A DNA stretch of 18,995 bases from Thalassiosira profunda (GCA_036939355.1 JALLAP010000263.1:1-18995); one strand, 5' to 3'. Counted from the stretch's first letter, positions 6,401 to 15,534 are shown. Translations and numbers: made by a program. The notes: generated from the sequence alone by a model not told the origin.

Positions 6401-9061
6401 TCATCTCCTTCCTTCTCCAAAGGGCGGCCCCGGGACGTCACCGCTGGGGGGCATGTCCAACGTGGCCCTCCGTCGCCTCCGACGCTGTTCTCCTGTGGCC
6501 ACCTGCGTCGTGCCGGCCGCCGCGCCGCCGGCTGCGCCCCCTCCTCCTCCCGCCGTTGGCTGCTGCGGGTTCTCCCGCAACAAAAACTCGTGCGCCTCCT
6601 GACCCATCATCGTAATCCGTTCTACCACAGTATTGAAGCTCTCGCACCGCTGGCACTGCACCCCCAGAAAGTGCCACGATCGATTCTCCTGCACCACCTC
6701 GCAATCGTTGCACTTGATGGTGACCACCTTGCACAATTCCGGCGGCACCGGCTGCAGCGCAATCCCCATCGCCACTGAAAGTTCACATTGAGTGCACGTC
6801 TTATGAGTCAATTGCAATTAACAATATCAAGTGGACACATCCAATAAATGCAACTCACTGGCGTCCCACGTCGGCTTCATCCGCTCGTGCGTCTCGGCCG
6901 TCTTCTTGCACATGGGACACCGGCTGTCGTGGCTCGCCAACTCCCGAAAGCAATGCCAGTGAATGGCGTGGCCGCACGGCAATTCGTGGCTCGCGTCCCG
7001 CGAGCTGAACAGATCCTCCTGGCACACGGGGCAGTTGCTCATGTATTTGCCCACCTTGCAATTGTGGTCAGCGAACAGCTGCTTGTCGATGCACATCCCG
7101 CAGTCGTCGCAGTGGCGGAAGTTCTCGCCCCCGCCCACGCGGCAGAAGCCGCAGTCCGGACAGTGGTACGGGCGCTCCTCGTTGGACATCCAGAGGTTGC
7201 AAATTGGACAGTGGTACTCCCCGAAGCGGACATTGCAGTTAACGCAGGCGTTGGTCTTGCTGCTCTGCTTCGTGAAGCACTCCCTACAGATGACCTCGGC
7301 AATCGCGAACCGATCGACGTTGTGGTGCTCGGCCGGCGCCAAACTCGCATTCAGACTCGTGGGCATGGAGCTGGTTCGCAACACCCTCTGGTATTTTCTC
7401 CCCCCTGCTCCTCCACCAGTGCCTCCTCCGGCGGCACCGCCCATTTCGGCATCGTGCAGCATTCCCTCCATGGTGCGCGCGTCCAACAATGGTGGCAGCA
7501 CGGGGCAGTCGTCGTGGCAGATCCGACAGCCGAAGGTGGCCCCGCAGCACGGACTGACGATGTGGCAGTTGCGCTCGTAGTGGGTGCAGGGCGGGGCCGT
7601 CTCGATGGCCCTCCGGGCAAATTCCGCGTTGCTCCGTTGGCTCCCCGCCTTGCCTCCCCCGTCGTCTTTGAGGTTGAAGGGGTGGGCCTCGGAGGCGCGG
7701 GCGGCCACGGCGGGGACCCTGGTGCTCGTGGCACCGTACGGGTGCTTTTCGGCGAACTGCTCCGAGCGGGTTTGGAGGTGGGCGGCGGCGATGGCCGCCT
7801 CCGCTGCAGGGGTGTGGTCGGGCACGTTGATGTAATTGCCAGAGCTGCTGGGAGACTGCCGGGCACCGTCTCCCCCCGCTCCCACATTGAAGGAGGGAGG
7901 ACACGAATTCACGTGCGCAGCTGCCGATGTTCCCATGTCATCGGCCGCGGCACCGGAGTTTGCCGCGTTATTCTGGGCGTGGTAGCTCGCCCACGCCGCC
8001 GGCGACCCCCCGGAGAACGGCCTCACGGCGACGGCGGGACGATCGCTCCCCTCGCTCTCCAGCGACATGTCCGTGTTCCTCCGTTCCATGCCGCCCCCCA
8101 AACTGCCATCTCCCCCATTGCTCATCTCATTACCGGGGCTCAACCCCTCGTCGTTTCCGAAGCTGCTGCTCCTTCTCCTATTCATCCCCTCCCTCCTCAT
8201 CGCCTCGTTGGCCTTGGCCTGCAAGTACGGCTGGGTCTGGCCGCAGTCGATCGTGCTCCTTCTCCGTCCGTCCATCAAATTTTGGATGGACCGTCGTTTT
8301 TCCAGCGCGGAGAGGCGACCGTCCTGCATGATCTGCTTTATGGACGCGCGGCGCGCGGATTGTTCCATGTCGCTCATGGAGGTGCGCCGGGGAATGTCGG
8401 GCGGGTGGTTGGCGCGGGACGCTCCTCCCGCGCCATTGTCGGTGGGGTCGGATCCCGGGGGCTCCTCCGCCGAAGAGGAGGGGGGACGAAACGTCGGCCC
8501 GCCGTGGAGACCGCTGCTGTCTTCCCTCAGCAGGCTCCGCTGGAGCGCGGTGGGCGCGGCGTCGACGGTGGCCCTTCTTCGCTGCCGGACCGGGCGGGGG
8601 GAGGAACCGAGGCTTGCGGCGGCCGCGGCGGCGGCGAAGCCCGAAGGGCCGTCCTGGGAGGCGAGGCTGGAGCGCCTTCGTGGCATCCTTCTCGCGGGCG
8701 CGGGAGGGGCGCCCATGGGAGGCGGCGGGGTGGGGGGGACGTCTGAGTCGAGGTCCATTTCCGAGGGGCGGCGGGAGGGGGCGGGAGTGCTCGCTTCGTC
8801 CTCCATGGCTGCGGCGTGGCTGTTGGGAGGCGGAGGAGGGCTGGGCGGCCGGCTGTCGCTCTCGCTGTCGCTGCCGGAGCTGGCGGAGGAGGAGGTGGCT
8901 CCGTCGACGTCGCGGGAGGCGCGGCGGAACGTCGGCCTGCCGCCGCCGCTGCCGGGCAGAGAGGAGGACGAGGCGCGGCGGGGGTGCTTGCTGGTGCTCG
9001 CGCGGCGTTTGGGTTGGGTGGCGGTGGTTGCGCTGATCGACTGGAGCTTCTTCAGGACCAT
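6401..9061 (-). CDS. CHY zinc finger and RING-H2 E3 ubiquitin ligase (RCHY1/MIEL1 type) with long disordered N-terminus
   Basis: Two exons, 9061-6859 and 6774-6401, with an 84-bp intron (6775-6858, GTGAGT...TTCAG), encode 858 residues. I chose the ATG at 9061; an in-frame ATG at 9136 would add 25 residues. Residues 1 to about 485 are Ser/Pro/Arg/Gly-rich and disordered. The CHY finger begins near 488 ('CTHYERNC', 'CRICHDDCP'), is interrupted by about 60 mostly low-complexity residues, and resumes with 'FGEYHCPICNLW' and 'YHCPDCGFCRVG'. A RING-H2 follows at about 676-718 ('CPVCQED', 'LPCGHAIHWHCF', 'RCPMCKK'). Exon 2 supplies the C-terminal zinc ribbon ('IKCNDCEV', 'LGVQCQRCESFNTV'), the same order as human RCHY1/PIRH2 and plant MIEL1/CHYR1. 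These proteins transfer ubiquitin from an E2 to substrates. The N-terminal extension is far longer than in those relatives and is rich in Arg-Arg-x-Ser/Thr sites. Family assignment is firm; substrates are unknown. Confidence 0.9.
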
Positions 9062-9817
9062 CGTGGGCCGGGGGCAGGGCGGGCAATCCGGATGAGCAGG
9101 AGATGTGCACAAACATTGAATGAGTGAAAGGGGCATGCACTCACCTCGCCCGGGCTATTCTGATACGTGCCCACAACACGTTGGCGGCAAGAGGATGAGG
9201 ACAGCAAGGGGTCTCGCTCGGTTCAGCAAAGCATGCCACTGAGCTAGCAAGGGTCGTCACTATTCACCAGCGTTGAGGTTGTGTTGTGTTGAACGCTTTT
9301 CTCAAAAAATCAAAAAGTGGCCGGCCAAAATGACCTGAACCTTCGCAACCAACGGACTTGAGTACCTGTCAAGTATCTTTGGAGCAGTCAGGAACGCTTT
9401 AGAAGACAATGACCTTTATCTTTGCGAAGGGGGCTACTCTACCAAAATAGGCCCTAGAAATAATCATCTCAAATACCCTTCGTGAAAGAGAAGATTTATT
9501 GCAAATCAGGATAACCCTAAGGAGATTTTAACCCTAAATTGACGGTGAGTCAGCGTCACGCGTCACTGCTCGATGAGCGACGGCCACATCGACATCCCCC
9601 CACAAAAGCAAGAGGAGGCACAAGAATCATAAATTCGAAGACCGACGAAGAAGAGAGGTTCAGCGGCGGCCAAGCAAGCATCCCATCCGATCCCACCAAA
9701 GGGGGAGGCTAGAAGGTCCGTCGATCCCATAAATCAGTAAAGACGAAGGAAGAACAACCAGGCGGCGTTCAGCGGCAGCATCCAGCCCATACACCAACAA
9801 ACCCACTTACAAACAAA
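9062..9817. promoter_or_regulatory. Divergent intergenic region between the CHY-RING gene and the SOUL gene
   Basis: About 755 bp separate the two start codons. Near 9142 on the minus strand, GCGAGGTGAGTGC looks like a splice donor, so the E3 gene may have a 5' leader intron, though I find no clean acceptor before the ATG. Closer to the SOUL gene are two AACCCTAA boxes (9513-9520 and 9530-9537), then TGAGTCA (9546-9552, AP-1-like bZIP site) and a repeated CGTCACG/CGTCAC (9554-9566). The stretch 9630-9780 is purine-rich and probably SOUL 5' leader. No gene is seen. Confidence 0.4.
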
Positions 9818-10639
9818 ATGGGCAGCGTCTTCGGGAAAGAGTCGGTGAAGGAACCGCCTTTCGAGGTTGTCCTCCAGCGAAACGACGCCAAGACCTCGTA
9901 CGAGCTCCGCAAGTACGGCGAGCGCTACGCCGCCACCGTCACCTACGCGAGCACTGGCTCGAAGGACGACACCTCCAGCCCGTTTCGCACGCTGGCGCGA
10001 TACATTGGCGTGTTCGGGAAAGCGGAAAACGAGGGGGCGACGAGCATTGCCATGACGGCGCCGGTGGTGATGGAGCAGGACGGAGAAACGAAGAAGAAGC
10101 CGGAGTCGATCGCCATGACGGCACCCGTGGCAATGGAGAATGTGGGAGAGGGACAAAAGAAGATGATGTTCATGCTGCCCGCAGAGTACGACGACATGTC
10201 GAAGATACCCAAGCCGACTGATGCGAGGGTGCACATCGAGGAGCTCCCCGCGGAAGTGGGCGTGGTGCATCGCTACAACGGACTGTATAACGACGAGATC
10301 AACCGCCAAAAGGCCAAGGCGATGGGCGAGCAGCTCGTGGCGGACGGAGTACAGGGCATCACGGACGAGTTCGTCGCGCAACACTTCCAATTCTGGGGGT
10401 ACAACCCGCCGTTCTGCCTACCGTACTTCCGCCGCAACGAGGTGTGGCTGAAATTGAACGACGACCAGGTGACGTATCTGAAGGAGAAGTTTCCGACAGT
10501 GGGCGAGGGCGGATTGGCTGGAGGGTCTTTGGCGATGAAGGGACGGACCATGTTCAGCTTGGGCGTGTGCGGTCTGGTGGTGGGTGCTTATGCTGTGGGA
10601 TTCCTTATGAGGTCCAAATCGCAGTACCGGAGACTTTAA
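9818..10639 (+). CDS. SOUL family haem-binding protein with C-terminal membrane anchor
   Basis: A 273-residue protein; the ATG at 9818 sits in a favourable AAACAAAATGG context. Residues about 14-215 form a SOUL/HBP domain: 'FEVVLQRNDAKTSYELRKY' near the start, 'PFRTLARYIG' (55-64), the hallmark 'IAMTAPV' twice (77-83 and 98-104), 'FMLPAEY' (118-124), and 'WGYNPPFCLPYFRRNEVW' (193-210). SOUL proteins bind haem or tetrapyrroles; in algae and plants they occur in cytosol, plastid or eyespot. The doubled MTAPV block is also seen in plant-type members. After a Gly-rich linker, residues about 245-264 form a hydrophobic helix ending in basic 'RSKSQYRRL', so this copy is probably tail-anchored. There is no N-terminal targeting signal. 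The gene ends only 17 bp from the end of the convergent EH-domain gene. Confidence 0.9.
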   Translation: MGSVFGKESVKEPPFEVVLQRNDAKTSYELRKYGERYAATVTYASTGSKDDTSSPFRTLARYIGVFGKAENEGATSIAMTAPVVMEQDGETKKKPESIAMTAPVAMENVGEGQKKMMFMLPAEYDDMSKIPKPTDARVHIEELPAEVGVVHRYNGLYNDEINRQKAKAMGEQLVADGVQGITDEFVAQHFQFWGYNPPFCLPYFRRNEVWLKLNDDQVTYLKEKFPTVGEGGLAGGSLAMKGRTMFSLGVCGLVVGAYAVGFLMRSKSQYRRL

Positions 10640-10656
10640 CCGGGTACTAATCGATG

Positions 10657-13017
10657 TTACAGAGGGGGCACATCTATTGCTGCAGTGGATGGTGGCTCGA
10701 CCGATTCGTAAATCTCCGCCTTTCCCGAGATGCCCCGGGTGATGTGCCGAGCGCTCTCTACTAAGCTTCGCTTCACGTTCCCTCGTCGACCTGTAGGACG
10801 ATGCACAGCATTTCTGTTCAGTTGAGCAGGTCTGAACGAGGCGCGGGGGTTGTAGCGGGAGGACGCGAGGCTTCCAACGTGGCTGCCTGTAACGCTGCCG
10901 GAATCACTGAACCGTTCCATTGTCGTTTGCATTAGGGCATCAAACGTTTCCTCTCGTTCCACCTGTTGCATTTGCGACGCTAGATTGTCGCTTGTCCCGG
11001 CAGTCACTGGTTTGGCCACTCCGCTTCTCGCATTTATCATCGGCGGCGTTCCTTCTCCTGTCTCTGAGTGCGGCATGCTCCGATGCATTGATTGGCTCTT
11101 TCTAGCTCCTGGGTGTATCGACGGTATATTTTGGCTCATGCCTCTATTGTTTGTCCTCGTTGGAGGGGAAGATCGCTTCGCAGTCAGCTGAGGTGGCTGC
11201 TTTGGACCAGGCGGAGCAGCCAACGCTTTCGGCTTGCGAATTCCAAGAGATGCGTTGGAGTGCTGAAATGTATCCAAGGGCTGAAATGTACCATCCTCGT
11301 CGTCATCGCCATCTTCCGTTTCTCTGTGGTACCATTCCACATCAACGTTTGGGACGTCATCGTTGGGTGAGGGATCGTACTGTGCTGGCGGTTGGGATGC
11401 GTGGATGATATTCCTCAGCTCTTGCACCTCCAGTCTCAACGAATCCACCGTTTGCTTCAAGGACCAAATCTCGCCTTCCATGCGCTTTATCCTCTGCCCG
11501 TCATCGTCGGAAGCTTGGATGGGAACAAACTCGTTGTGATGGGCTCCGTTTCCCGCTCCCACTTCATTCTTATCCTGGCTGTTTCCTTGGCCAACAAACC
11601 GATTCTTCCTCCAGATCCTCAGGGGCGCTGGCAACTCGTCCGGCACCGCGAGCCCTCGCCTCGTCACACAGACGATCAGATGTGTCATCAGAACAAAGGC
11701 TTCCTCATCCAGCTTGCCTGAATCAGGATCCTTTACGACAACATCCCACAACCTCCCGAGAGTATCGCGGTCCAGACCGCTCTTTGTGAATAACTGGACG
11801 GCCTCATCCACGTAGACGTTCTGCTCTGTCTCCGGTCCGTTCGCCTCCGTAACGCAATGCCGCGAGAAGGTCTCCTGGTACGTCAAGAACTCGGCGTGCG
11901 ACATGACATAACCATCTTCTGCGTCGTATTGGACCATCGTGGTGGAGCTCCGACCGCCAGGAGGGGATCCCTTCTTCTCCTCTGCCGTCGAAAAAGACAT
12001 GCTCGACGAATCCATTCGTCTTGTCAGCGAGTTGGACAACTTCGACCCCGAGTGCCGCCTCCTCTGTTTCGTCTCGCCCTCCTGGACGCTTTGGTTCCAA
12101 GGGAGGGGCACCACCGCCCCGCTCACCCCTGCAAAGAACGCCGGAGCCATCATGACTCCTTTCTCAACCCGTAGCTGTTCGTCCTTGGCGGTGATACGGT
12201 TCTGGAAAAGCTGGATCAGCCGCACGGCCGACTGGAATTGGCCCAGGGTCATGGCGGGAGGAGGCTTGGTCCCCGGCGGATAGGGCCGGACGGGCATGAC
12301 GGCCATGTTCCACATCATGCGGAGCCGATCCCACGGTATTCCGGACGCGAGGAAGAGTTCGGCGGCGGCCTTGGGCGGGAGGATGTCGCCCTCGTCGTTT
12401 CCCTTGGCGTAGCGGAATAGACTGGCGTAATAGTCTTTTTCGAAGTCAAGGGGCTCGTACTGGAACTTGAAGGCTGGCTGCACAGTCTCCTTTGCAACTT
12501 CTTCTTTGTTCGCCGGCACAGGGGGTATAGCTGCTCCCTCGTCCTCAATAGATGCAGCTGATGGCGAGTCCTTCGATTTGTCGAATATTGCTGGTGGCTT
12601 TCTCCCATCGTTGCCGTTCGCCACAGCATTATCGGCGCCCTGTTTAGCCGCGCATGCCATCGTCGTGGTATCTACCCGCACGCCGTCCTCAAATGCAGCA
12701 GCCGAGGAGCCACCATCCTCCGTTGTCGACCCCGCCTCGCTCTCCCTCGCGTCCTCAACAATGTGAGCAAGATGCTCCTCGAAGGCGCCCCCTCCCGTGA
12801 AATTGCTGTTGATGAGCGAGCTCCGCAAGGTGTTGACGGCCGCCTGATCCTCGGTCCCGGCCCCGTCGCTCCGCCCCTCCCCGAGATTGTCCGAGCTGAC
12901 GTCGGAGTCGGAGGGCTCGGACGCCTCGGCGAGGAGGGAGGGGTAAGAGCGGCCGGGGTCCATGTTGTGCTGTCGTCCGGCGGCCACGTCGGCGTCGGCG
13001 TTGGGCGCGCCGCTCAT
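10657..13017 (-). CDS. Protein with two EH domains and a coiled coil, endocytic adaptor type
   Basis: A 786-residue protein from the ATG at 13017. Residues 1-185 are acidic, Ser-rich and disordered. A divergent EH (Eps15-homology) domain covers about 188-275 ('YYASLFRYA', 'LPPKAAAELFLASGIPWDRL', 'MTLGQFQSAVRLIQL'). A more canonical EH domain lies at about 376-468, with 'AVQLFTKSGLDRDTLGRLWD', an EF-hand-like 'DPDSGKLDEEAF', and 'LPAPL' at its end. A coiled coil follows at about 507-540, then a long Ser/Pro/Arg-rich tail. EH domains bind Asn-Pro-Phe peptides in endocytic proteins; two EH domains plus a coiled coil recall Eps15, Ede1 and Pan1. The linker between the domains is basic and Ser-rich, so it may be phosphorylated. 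I see no NPF motif inside the protein. Exact orthology is uncertain. Confidence 0.82.
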   Translation of the reverse strand: MSGAPNADADVAAGRQHNMDPGRSYPSLLAEASEPSDSDVSSDNLGEGRSDGAGTEDQAAVNTLRSSLINSNFTGGGAFEEHLAHIVEDARESEAGSTTEDGGSSAAAFEDGVRVDTTTMACAAKQGADNAVANGNDGRKPPAIFDKSKDSPSAASIEDEGAAIPPVPANKEEVAKETVQPAFKFQYEPLDFEKDYYASLFRYAKGNDEGDILPPKAAAELFLASGIPWDRLRMMWNMAVMPVRPYPPGTKPPPAMTLGQFQSAVRLIQLFQNRITAKDEQLRVEKGVMMAPAFFAGVSGAVVPLPWNQSVQEGETKQRRRHSGSKLSNSLTRRMDSSSMSFSTAEEKKGSPPGGRSSTTMVQYDAEDGYVMSHAEFLTYQETFSRHCVTEANGPETEQNVYVDEAVQLFTKSGLDRDTLGRLWDVVVKDPDSGKLDEEAFVLMTHLIVCVTRRGLAVPDELPAPLRIWRKNRFVGQGNSQDKNEVGAGNGAHHNEFVPIQASDDDGQRIKRMEGEIWSLKQTVDSLRLEVQELRNIIHASQPPAQYDPSPNDDVPNVDVEWYHRETEDGDDDEDGTFQPLDTFQHSNASLGIRKPKALAAPPGPKQPPQLTAKRSSPPTRTNNRGMSQNIPSIHPGARKSQSMHRSMPHSETGEGTPPMINARSGVAKPVTAGTSDNLASQMQQVEREETFDALMQTTMERFSDSGSVTGSHVGSLASSRYNPRASFRPAQLNRNAVHRPTGRRGNVKRSLVESARHITRGISGKAEIYESVEPPSTAAIDVPPL

Positions 13018-13492
13018 CCGTGCATGGGTGGCCGTGCGGGCTTACCCTCGGCTCGGAGGGTCACTCGGGTGAGGGGGGTGACACGAGATGTGAGCGTTTT
13101 GCAGCGCCGCAGCTTTATCGACGGCGCCGATGCGTGTCCGGCCGAGCCGCGCGAGCCTCTCTAGACGACTCTCGCGCAGGGATCGGCGGGCTGGTATCGA
13201 AGCAGCGTAGGGGGGTCGTCGCCAGGAGAGCGTCGGCTTCTGTCGGCTTCGCGCGCAGGGGGAGGCGCTCGGGCCGGTCACGTGTGCGTGATTGCAATCA
13301 CAGAGGCCGTCACGTGATATTTGAGGTGCACCTTCGCAATGTGCGAAGTATCTTTGCTCGAAGATTCACAGCTTCCTGCACTTCCGCTTCTGCTTCCACA
13401 ACCACCGATGCCGATGGCGTTATTTGCAGGTTATTGCTGGCGGTGGGTGCTGGGACCGCTCATAATTTTCACATCGATCCAACCGCAAGACG
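13018..13492. promoter_or_regulatory. Divergent promoter with two CACGTG boxes around a 14-bp palindrome
   Basis: This 475-bp stretch lies between the EH-domain gene (minus) and the Mpv17-family gene (plus). CACGTG occurs at 13279-13284 and 13311-13316, the second within the 8-bp palindrome TCACGTGA (13310-13317). Between them is the perfect palindrome GTGATTGCAATCAC (13288-13301). CACGTG is the classic bHLH/bZIP site, and TTGCAAT is C/EBP-like. Function is inferred from position and symmetry only. No separate gene is supported here. Confidence 0.5.
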
Positions 13493-14429
13493 ATGGCCTG
13501 CTACCAACGGGCCGGCCGGGCCGCACTCATGCCCGTCGGCGGAGCGGCAGCTGCAGCCGCCACTTCGCTCTTCCTCGGCCGACGAACGTCCGCGGCCGCC
13601 AGCCGGGAGGTGCACCGAGCCGCGGGGCCGCAGTTGCACCGGGCCGCGCAGCAGGCGCTCGCGGCCTTTCCCAAAGCGGGACATCCGCGGAGGCTCGCCT
13701 CGTCGATTGCAAAAGAGGCGGAGGGCGCGGGAGGTGCGGCGAAGAATGGAGGGTTCGTCGCGTGGTACGAGGGCCACCTCCACGCCCGGCCCGTGGCGAC
13801 CAAGGCCATCACGGGCGCCATCCTGTGGGGAGTGGGCGACTGCGTCGCGCAGGTGGTGCCGCACTTCTTTTTCGACGAGGAATCGAAGGAGGGCGAGCCG
13901 AAGAAGGAGTTCAAGTACGACCTGTCGCGGACGGGACGGGCGGTGACGTTCGGCTTCGTCATACACGCCCCGCTCTCGCACGTGCACTACAACTTTTTGG
14001 AGTGGATGACGGTGAAGGGCGGGTTTACGGGGTTGTCGATACCGGTGTTCAAGACGATCATGGAGCAGGTGAGAAGTTGATGGATACTGAATTGCGGCTT
14101 TGCTTGTACCGTCGCATCATTCTGATCTTTCTCCATTTCATTTGCAGTTTGTGTACTGGAGCTGGTTCTCCAACAGCCTCTACCACGGTGCGATGGGTGC
14201 CATGCAGGGTATGACACCAACTCAATGCTACGATCGCATCGCGGACGTCCTGTGGGAAACCCAGGTGGCGCAGTGGGGATTCTGGATCCCGGTGCAGCTC
14301 CTCAACTTTCAATTCGTTCCAGTGCGGCACCAGCTCAACGTGGTGTTGCTCACCAGCATCGTGTGGACTGCGTTGCTCAGTGCTTGGTATCCGCCTCAGG
14401 AAGAAGTGGTGGCCAAGAAGGAAGAATGA
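13493..14429 (+). CDS. Mpv17/PMP22 family integral membrane protein (two exons)
   Basis: Exons 13493-14068 and 14148-14429 flank a 79-bp intron (14069-14147, GTGAGA...TTTGCAG) in phase 0 and give 285 residues. Mpv17/PMP22 proteins are four-helix channel-like proteins of the mitochondrial inner membrane or peroxisomal membrane. Family hallmarks are 'WYEGHLHARPVATKAITG' (91-108), 'GVGDCVAQ' (113-120), 'DLSRTGRAVTFGF' (143-155), 'PLSHVHYNFLEW' (160-171), and in exon 2 'WGFWIPVQLLNFQFVPVRHQ'. The first 85 residues are Ala/Arg-rich with few acids, like a mitochondrial presequence, although plastid or peroxisomal targeting cannot be excluded. A stop follows directly if the intron is read through, which supports the splice. 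It is transcribed divergently from the EH-domain gene. Confidence 0.9.
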
Positions 14430-14796
14430 GGGGCACTGCTTGAAGGAGATTGAAATGGAACGCTCCTCACGGAGGCGTGGCTTTTCGGGGCTTGTGACAG
14501 TTTTGTGATTGCTCCTCTATGTGTGGTGCAACTTTAGAGAAGCGCAATAGCCTAACTGGCTGTGTTATTTGTATCGTGGGTAGTTCGAAGTTGCGCAACC
14601 TGATCGAGAGCGACCGACGGCGTGCTATCCAATGTGCCTTTTTGCTGAACGGTATCGTAACAGATTCCTTTATCATGGTAAAACAAATACTCTTACTGAT
14701 CACTGATATATATTTCTTCCTCCGAACGCATTCATCTCTTGAGTGGCGCCTGCACCGTCGGCGGCACCCTTGATTCGTTGGGGCTGAAAAGGCTCT
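14430..14796. other. Intergenic region between convergent genes
   Basis: These 367 bp hold the 3' ends of the Mpv17-family gene and of the Cys-rich repeat gene. A short tRNA-like word pattern at 14541-14597 was examined and rejected. I see no gene here. Confidence 0.5.
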
Positions 14797-15534
14797 CTAA
14801 CAAGCGCATACATTTGAGGGAAGAGGGTTGCAACACGCCTTGTAACCATCGCAATCGCCAGCTTCGATGGTGGTCTTCGTGGGATCGTCAAATTTCTCTT
14901 GGATACTCGTGACGTTCGCACCGCAGCAGGCCTGAAACCCCTTGCACGCATTGTCGCCAATCACAGGGATTTCGGCTCTGTAGCAGGCCTTTCCTCCGGT
15001 GCATGAATTATCCCCGATATTCCCAACTCCATAATAACAGGCTTGAAATCCGGCTAGGCAAGAGTATTGCCCGATGTTACCAAGATGGCCTTGACACACG
15101 GGGTTGGAGTCTCCAATGCATGACCCACAGCCGATGTATCCACATGCACCATTTCCGCAACTATAACCATAGTCATCACAGGGTTCTTTCCCGGCAGCAC
15201 AGACATCCGGCGCCGGAATGGTAAGAGAGCAAACACAAGTCGAGGCGCCGCCTTGTTTAAGCCAATCGCATCCAGCACTCTCGCAAGTGTTACTATTCTT
15301 CGAGCAGGCCGAGCAGTCGGCGATGCCCTCGCAGGGAGGAGCTTTAGCCTTGCAGCCTTCTTTCGGGGAGAACTCACATTCTGAAATCGCCTTGCAGTCT
15401 TCAAAAATGGTATATGTCCAACTGAGTGCGTAAATATCAAGCAGAATTCGTCTTCGATCGATTTTTGATCCATTTTGCCACTCAACATGATTTCGCCATG
15501 CAAATGCTAGCAGATTGAGCGTGTTCGCCACCAT
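14797..15534 (-). CDS. Cysteine-rich repeat protein of diatom 'IGDNSC' type; N-terminus uncertain
   Basis: The open frame from the ATG at 15534 gives 245 residues. From residue about 45 to the end it is very Cys-rich. The first Cys block includes 'CSACSKNSNTCESAGCDW'. The second half carries imperfect repeats of about 20 residues: 'IGQYSCLAGFQACYYG', 'IGDNSCTGGKACYRAE', 'IGDNACKGFQACCGAN', ending with 'DCDGYKACC'. Similar 'IGDNSCxG..ACY' arrays are, to my knowledge, common in Thalassiosira-type diatoms; function is unknown, and disulphide-bonded extracellular or wall proteins are plausible. The first 40 residues look non-coding: no signal peptide, AT-rich, and containing the short repeat TGGCGAAAT. 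The true first exon may therefore lie elsewhere, or the gene may be truncated at its 5' end. Base composition is AT-richer than that of its neighbours. Confidence 0.6.
   Translation of the reverse strand: MVANTLNLLAFAWRNHVEWQNGSKIDRRRILLDIYALSWTYTIFEDCKAISECEFSPKEGCKAKAPPCEGIADCSACSKNSNTCESAGCDWLKQGGASTCVCSLTIPAPDVCAAGKEPCDDYGYSCGNGACGYIGCGSCIGDSNPVCQGHLGNIGQYSCLAGFQACYYGVGNIGDNSCTGGKACYRAEIPVIGDNACKGFQACCGANVTSIQEKFDDPTKTTIEAGDCDGYKACCNPLPSNVCAC

Noticed and set aside
6848..8746. Very long + strand open frame (632 codons) opposite the CHY-RING gene
   Set aside because: It is an antisense shadow in GC-rich repetitive coding DNA. The minus strand has zinc-finger motifs and a fitting intron; the plus frame has low-complexity content only.
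9137..9160. A confirmed 5' leader intron of the CHY-RING gene
   Set aside because: A good donor (GAGGTGAGT) is present near 9142, but no clear acceptor precedes the ATG at 9061, so the intron cannot be placed from sequence alone.
13020..13946. 308-codon + strand open frame overlapping the Mpv17-family gene start
   Set aside because: It is out of frame with the Mpv17 hallmarks, Arg/Ser-rich, and crosses the promoter palindromes; it is a composition artefact.
14541..14597. tRNA-like stretch: GCGCAA paired with TTGCGC, TAGCCTAACTGG resembling an A box, and GTTCGAA resembling a B box
   Set aside because: The whole is only about 57 nt, with no proper anticodon or T stem, so it cannot fold as a normal tRNA.
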